From NCBI GenBank assembly GCA_011043375.1, contig DQYP01000316.1:1-9635 (forward strand): 9,635 nucleotides of DNA, in the 5' to 3' direction. Both the position numbers and the translations under genes were made by a program. Positions within the stretch are counted from its first letter, which is position 1; each line of letters starts with the position of its first letter. The notes beneath the pieces were generated by a model. The model was not told the origin of the DNA, ran no database searches, and saw only the letters and a program-made list of their open reading frames with translations. The DNA comes from Thermotogaceae bacterium. GTDB taxonomy: Bacteria; Thermotogota; Thermotogae; B21-G9; HyVt-16. Positions 6,983 through 9,635 of this stretch are shown here, one piece after another.

Positions 6983-8610
6983 TGAGTTCAAGATCTCGCA
7001 TTATTTTTCTTTTTAGTATTTTAGCTTTCTTTTCCTTATCCTTTTCAAACGCTGGCCACATTTATGGAGTAGGATCGCAGGAGTTAGAGATAACGAGGAT
7101 AGAATATCTCTTAAATGGAAAAGTGATACCCTTCTCATGCGAGCCTATTTCAGCCGCTCAGTTGTCAGAGCTTTTAAAAAAAATCCCGAATGCTGATGAA
7201 AGATTGAAAAAATCTGTAAAGAATGAGTTAAATTCCAAAGGATTGAAAATGTTTTTCAAACTCTCGCCAATGATAACGTCGAATAACTGGGATTACACCC
7301 TTCCTTCAACCTATGTTGATCTTGAAGAAGCCTATAGGTACTATTCACTTCCATCATCCATAGATTTTGGAGGTGAAATTAATATTTCCGATAACTTCTA
7401 CGGTTTGATCGACGTTGATTTGAAAAGAGAATTCTCCAATTTCTACATTTACGGTAATGAAAGCAACGTACCACACATCACGAGTGATCTCGGAATAGCC
7501 TTAAATGGTAATATACCGGACGTGGGATTCTTCGGTTATCAAAGTGAAAACATCGGTTTCAGGATAGGAAGACAAAAATTGAAATGGGGTCCTGGAGAAC
7601 GTGGTTTGCTGTTGAGTGATGCTTCACCTTATTACGATTCCATAGGTTTTAGGTTTTCAACAAAAGGGAGAGTCCCAAAACAACTGAATTATTCATTCGA
7701 ATATATAGGCATTGATCCTCATTTAACCGATGAAGAGTTTGAGATTCAAAGTGATTCAACAGATGCTAAATCGAGAATCATATACAACGATAGATACAAA
7801 ACATTGATCGCCCATAGGTTGGACTTTTTGTTTTTCGATAGCTTCAGAATAGGAATTTCAGAATTGAACCTTGTGGGTGGTAAGATACCGGATTTAAGAT
7901 GTTTCAGTCCTTTGATTTTGTTTCATAACAATTATTATTTTGGCTTCACGAACATCATGGGTGGGCTCGACTTTTCTTATTCTCCTTTCAAGAATTTCGA
8001 GCTATACGGTGAGATCGCAATTGATGATATAAAATTACCAAGTGAACAGAACAATCTTCCAAATGCATATGGTTTATTATTTGGAGCACAATATGGGAAC
8101 AAGTTACTCAGTTTCTACACCACTTTGACCTATGAATTTGTTTATACTTCTGATTATATCTACAACAGAAATCTGCCCTATCTCAAATTCACAAACAGAT
8201 TTTACAATCTCTCTTTACATCCAAGGAAAGAAAGTATAATCGATTTTCCAATGGGATTCTATTTGGGTCCAGATTCCATCTCACATTATTTGAAACTTCG
8301 CTTGATCAATCCACCGAAATTCTCATCCACTTTTTCTTTAGAATACCTTTCAAAAGGTCCTTATACCACATTCAATGGATTGGTGAAACTTGAGGATGAA
8401 AAGATCCGCGAAACCAATTTCAAAATATCCACAGATTTAACGTTTAGAGAGCTGTTTTTCAAATGGTTGAATTTGAATCTGAGTGCCAATATGCAATTGA
8501 TTGGTAATCCTGTGCACTTCGATAATTACTCTGAATATCAAGAGAGTATGAAAACAACCGAATTACTCTTTGATCTGAGGGTGGGATTGAACGCCGAATG
8601 GGGTTGGTGA
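6982..8610 (+). CDS. Secreted Wzi-like outer-membrane beta-barrel protein (capsule assembly family)
   Basis: This 542-residue exported protein starts with a signal peptide: a basic n-region (MSSRSR), a hydrophobic core and likely cleavage after SFSNA (about residue 24). An N-terminal helical part (about 55-90) includes SAAQLSELLKKIPN, followed by a long region of alternating hydrophobic/polar strands rich in Tyr, Phe and Asn, typical of an outer-membrane barrel. The segment from GRQKLKWGPGERG (196-208) through LLLSDASPYYDSIGF resembles the core motif of the Wzi capsule-attachment family, and AHRLDFLFFDSFRIGISE fits a later conserved strand pair. The last strand ends in Trp (NAEWGW), as expected for a terminal aromatic beta-signal. 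In enterobacteria Wzi anchors group 1 capsule at the outer membrane; here only a surface barrel with polysaccharide-related ancestry can be claimed. Start taken as ATG 6982 overlapping the previous TGA (TGATG); a TTG at 6979 is the alternative. The upstream Shine-Dalgarno is weak (AGAAGTGA), which favours coupled translation. Confidence 0.75.
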   Translation: MSSRSRIIFLFSILAFFSLSFSNAGHIYGVGSQELEITRIEYLLNGKVIPFSCEPISAAQLSELLKKIPNADERLKKSVKNELNSKGLKMFFKLSPMITSNNWDYTLPSTYVDLEEAYRYYSLPSSIDFGGEINISDNFYGLIDVDLKREFSNFYIYGNESNVPHITSDLGIALNGNIPDVGFFGYQSENIGFRIGRQKLKWGPGERGLLLSDASPYYDSIGFRFSTKGRVPKQLNYSFEYIGIDPHLTDEEFEIQSDSTDAKSRIIYNDRYKTLIAHRLDFLFFDSFRIGISELNLVGGKIPDLRCFSPLILFHNNYYFGFTNIMGGLDFSYSPFKNFELYGEIAIDDIKLPSEQNNLPNAYGLLFGAQYGNKLLSFYTTLTYEFVYTSDYIYNRNLPYLKFTNRFYNLSLHPRKESIIDFPMGFYLGPDSISHYLKLRLINPPKFSSTFSLEYLSKGPYTTFNGLVKLEDEKIRETNFKISTDLTFRELFFKWLNLNLSANMQLIGNPVHFDNYSEYQESMKTTELLFDLRVGLNAEWGW

Positions 8611-9137
8611 ATTCCAAAGATTTTGAGATAGTTTCGAGGCAACTCGGAAGGAAAATCAAAAACAGATTCTGGGTGGTTAAGCGTTGCAAATACGGTTATC
8701 CCATGGTTATAGAGACGGATCCGATAGGACCATTGGGACCTTTTCCCACTTTATTTTGGCTTACATGTCCGTTTTTGAGAAGAGAAATAGGTAAATTTGA
8801 GAGCATGGGATACATAAGAAAATATCAGAATCTTTTGAAAACCAACCGAAAGCTCATGTGTGAGTATCTGTTAGCACATCGTAAAACACGTGAGATGAGA
8901 TTAAAGCTTGCAAAGGAGCTTCATCCAAATGTGGACCTTTCAGATCCATTATTTTCTTCTTTATTCAATGGAATAGGTGGAATACTGAATTTGGAAACTA
9001 TCAAGTGTTTACATCTTCAAGTTGCAAATTATCTTGGAGGTGTCGAAAATCCAGTGGGGAGATTGATTGTAACTGAGGAGCTTGAAACCCTCTATTGTGA
9101 TAGTTTCTTCTGTTCAAAATATGAAATTGGAAAATAA
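8598..9137 (+). CDS. DUF501 family protein
   Basis: This 179-residue soluble protein of unknown function shows the family hallmarks in order: SRQLGRKI (13-20), KRCKYGYPMVIETDP (28-42), GPFPTLFWLTCP (47-58), a helix with FESMGYIRKYQ (67-77), AHRKTREMR (93-101), NGIGGILN (124-131), KCLHLQVANYLGG (136-148) and ENPVGRL (150-156). Cys30, Cys57, Cys137 and His139 fall in the conserved blocks and could form a metal site; that is inference. In actinobacteria DUF501 genes often sit beside ftsB and exopolyphosphatase genes; no such partner is seen here. The gene overlaps the end of the barrel gene. The start could be ATG 8598, with GAGGGTGGG 12 nt upstream, or GTG 8607, which gives a classic GTGA overlap and a protein three residues shorter. 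I keep the longer form, and the choice is open. Confidence 0.88.
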   Translation: MGLVNSKDFEIVSRQLGRKIKNRFWVVKRCKYGYPMVIETDPIGPLGPFPTLFWLTCPFLRREIGKFESMGYIRKYQNLLKTNRKLMCEYLLAHRKTREMRLKLAKELHPNVDLSDPLFSSLFNGIGGILNLETIKCLHLQVANYLGGVENPVGRLIVTEELETLYCDSFFCSKYEIGK

Positions 9138-9148
9138 TATTTTCAAAT

Positions 9149-9153
9149 GGAGG
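9149..9153 (+). promoter_or_regulatory. Ribosome binding site of the deoxynucleoside kinase
   Basis: GGAGG stands 9 nt before the ATG at 9163 in the 25-bp gap after the DUF501 gene. No promoter or terminator is evident in that gap, so the kinase probably continues the operon. Confidence 0.7.
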
Positions 9154-9162
9154 TTTCAGAAA

Positions 9163-9635
9163 ATGATCGTTGGAATTTCGGGGAACATAGGAGCAGGAAA
9201 ATCGTCATTGGTGGCAATGCTTCATGAAGAATTAAAGTACGATGTGGTGTACGAGATAGTGGATGAGAATCCTTATCTGAAGGATTTTTACAAGGATATG
9301 AAAAGATGGGCGTTTCATTCCGAGCTTTACTTTTTGATAAAGAGGTTCGACTTTTTGAAGAACGTTCCTGATTCTGATAGAGTGATACTTCAGGATAGAA
9401 CCATCTACGAAGATGTTCATATTTTTACCAAAAATCTTTATCTTTTAGGTTACATAGATTCAAGAGATTGGCATACGTACATGGAGCTTTTCAAAACTTT
9501 TTGTGATCATCTACCATCACCTTCCGGCTTGATATACATAAGGGCCTCTGTGGACACATTGGAAAAGAGGATAAAAAAACGTGGTAGAAAGTTTGAGATA
9601 GAAAGATTGAGCAGAGAATACTTATCACAACTTGG
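9163..9635 (+). CDS. Deoxynucleoside kinase (dAK/dGK/dCK family), partial, C-terminus missing
   Basis: This is a cytoplasmic salvage enzyme that phosphorylates a deoxynucleoside with ATP. The frame is open from ATG 9163 to the right edge, giving 157 residues of an expected 200-220. The P-loop GNIGAGKS is at 7-14. EIVDENPYL (31-39) matches the conserved Glu/NPYL substrate region. The catalytic DRTIYED is at 78-84, followed by VHIFTKNLYLLGYIDSRDW. The LID region RIKKRGRKFE is at 136-145 after LIYIRAS. The pattern is most like bacterial deoxyadenosine/deoxyguanosine kinases, but the base preference cannot be settled from sequence alone. It follows the DUF501 gene by 25 bp with a good GGAGG, so it is likely the eighth gene of the operon. 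Confidence 0.93.
   Translation, partial: MIVGISGNIGAGKSSLVAMLHEELKYDVVYEIVDENPYLKDFYKDMKRWAFHSELYFLIKRFDFLKNVPDSDRVILQDRTIYEDVHIFTKNLYLLGYIDSRDWHTYMELFKTFCDHLPSPSGLIYIRASVDTLEKRIKKRGRKFEIERLSREYLSQL

Noticed and set aside
6979..6984. TTG 6979 as start of the barrel gene.
   Set aside because: ATG 6982 is adjacent, gives the typical TGATG stop-start overlap and the same signal peptide; the difference is only one residue.

Overview
The window looks like part of the chromosome of a low-GC thermophile. The most likely group is the Thermotogota (Thermotoga or Pseudothermotoga type). This is inferred from the AGA/AGG arginine and ATA isoleucine codon bias, the Lys/Glu-rich proteins, the strong GGAGG ribosome binding sites, the frequent GTG/TTG starts and the set of families present. 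No rRNA or other marker gene is present to prove it.

Layout. Positions 1-897, on the minus strand, hold the first 299 residues of a PotA-type ABC ATPase (spermidine/putrescine importer). It runs off the left edge. Positions 898-1185 are a divergent promoter region. It has a likely sigma70-type promoter facing potA, an extended -10 promoter facing right, and a small inverted repeat between them. From 1186 to the right edge, eight genes lie on the plus strand with gaps of about 26 bp or less, or with overlapping stop and start codons, which suggests one long operon. In order they are: an aldo/keto reductase; ThiI (tRNA 4-thiouridine sulfurtransferase, short form without rhodanese domain); a carboxyltransferase of the oxaloacetate decarboxylase alpha / pyruvate carboxylase B type without biotin carrier domain; a membrane-anchored PAS-PAS-GAF-GGDEF diguanylate cyclase; a DUF1844-like small protein; a secreted Wzi-like outer-membrane beta-barrel; a DUF501 protein; and the first 157 residues of a deoxynucleoside kinase that runs off the right edge.

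How the genes fit together. The first three downstream genes are metabolic or tRNA-modification genes with no evident common pathway. The middle block (4551-9137) is more suggestive. A membrane-bound c-di-GMP synthase is translationally coupled to a DUF1844-like protein, which overlaps a surface-exposed barrel of the capsule-attachment family, which overlaps a DUF501 protein carrying conserved Cys/His residues. A plausible but unproven reading is a c-di-GMP-linked cell-surface polysaccharide or envelope module with two proteins of unknown function. I see no mobile element, CRISPR array, tRNA or rRNA gene, and no convincing intrinsic terminator.
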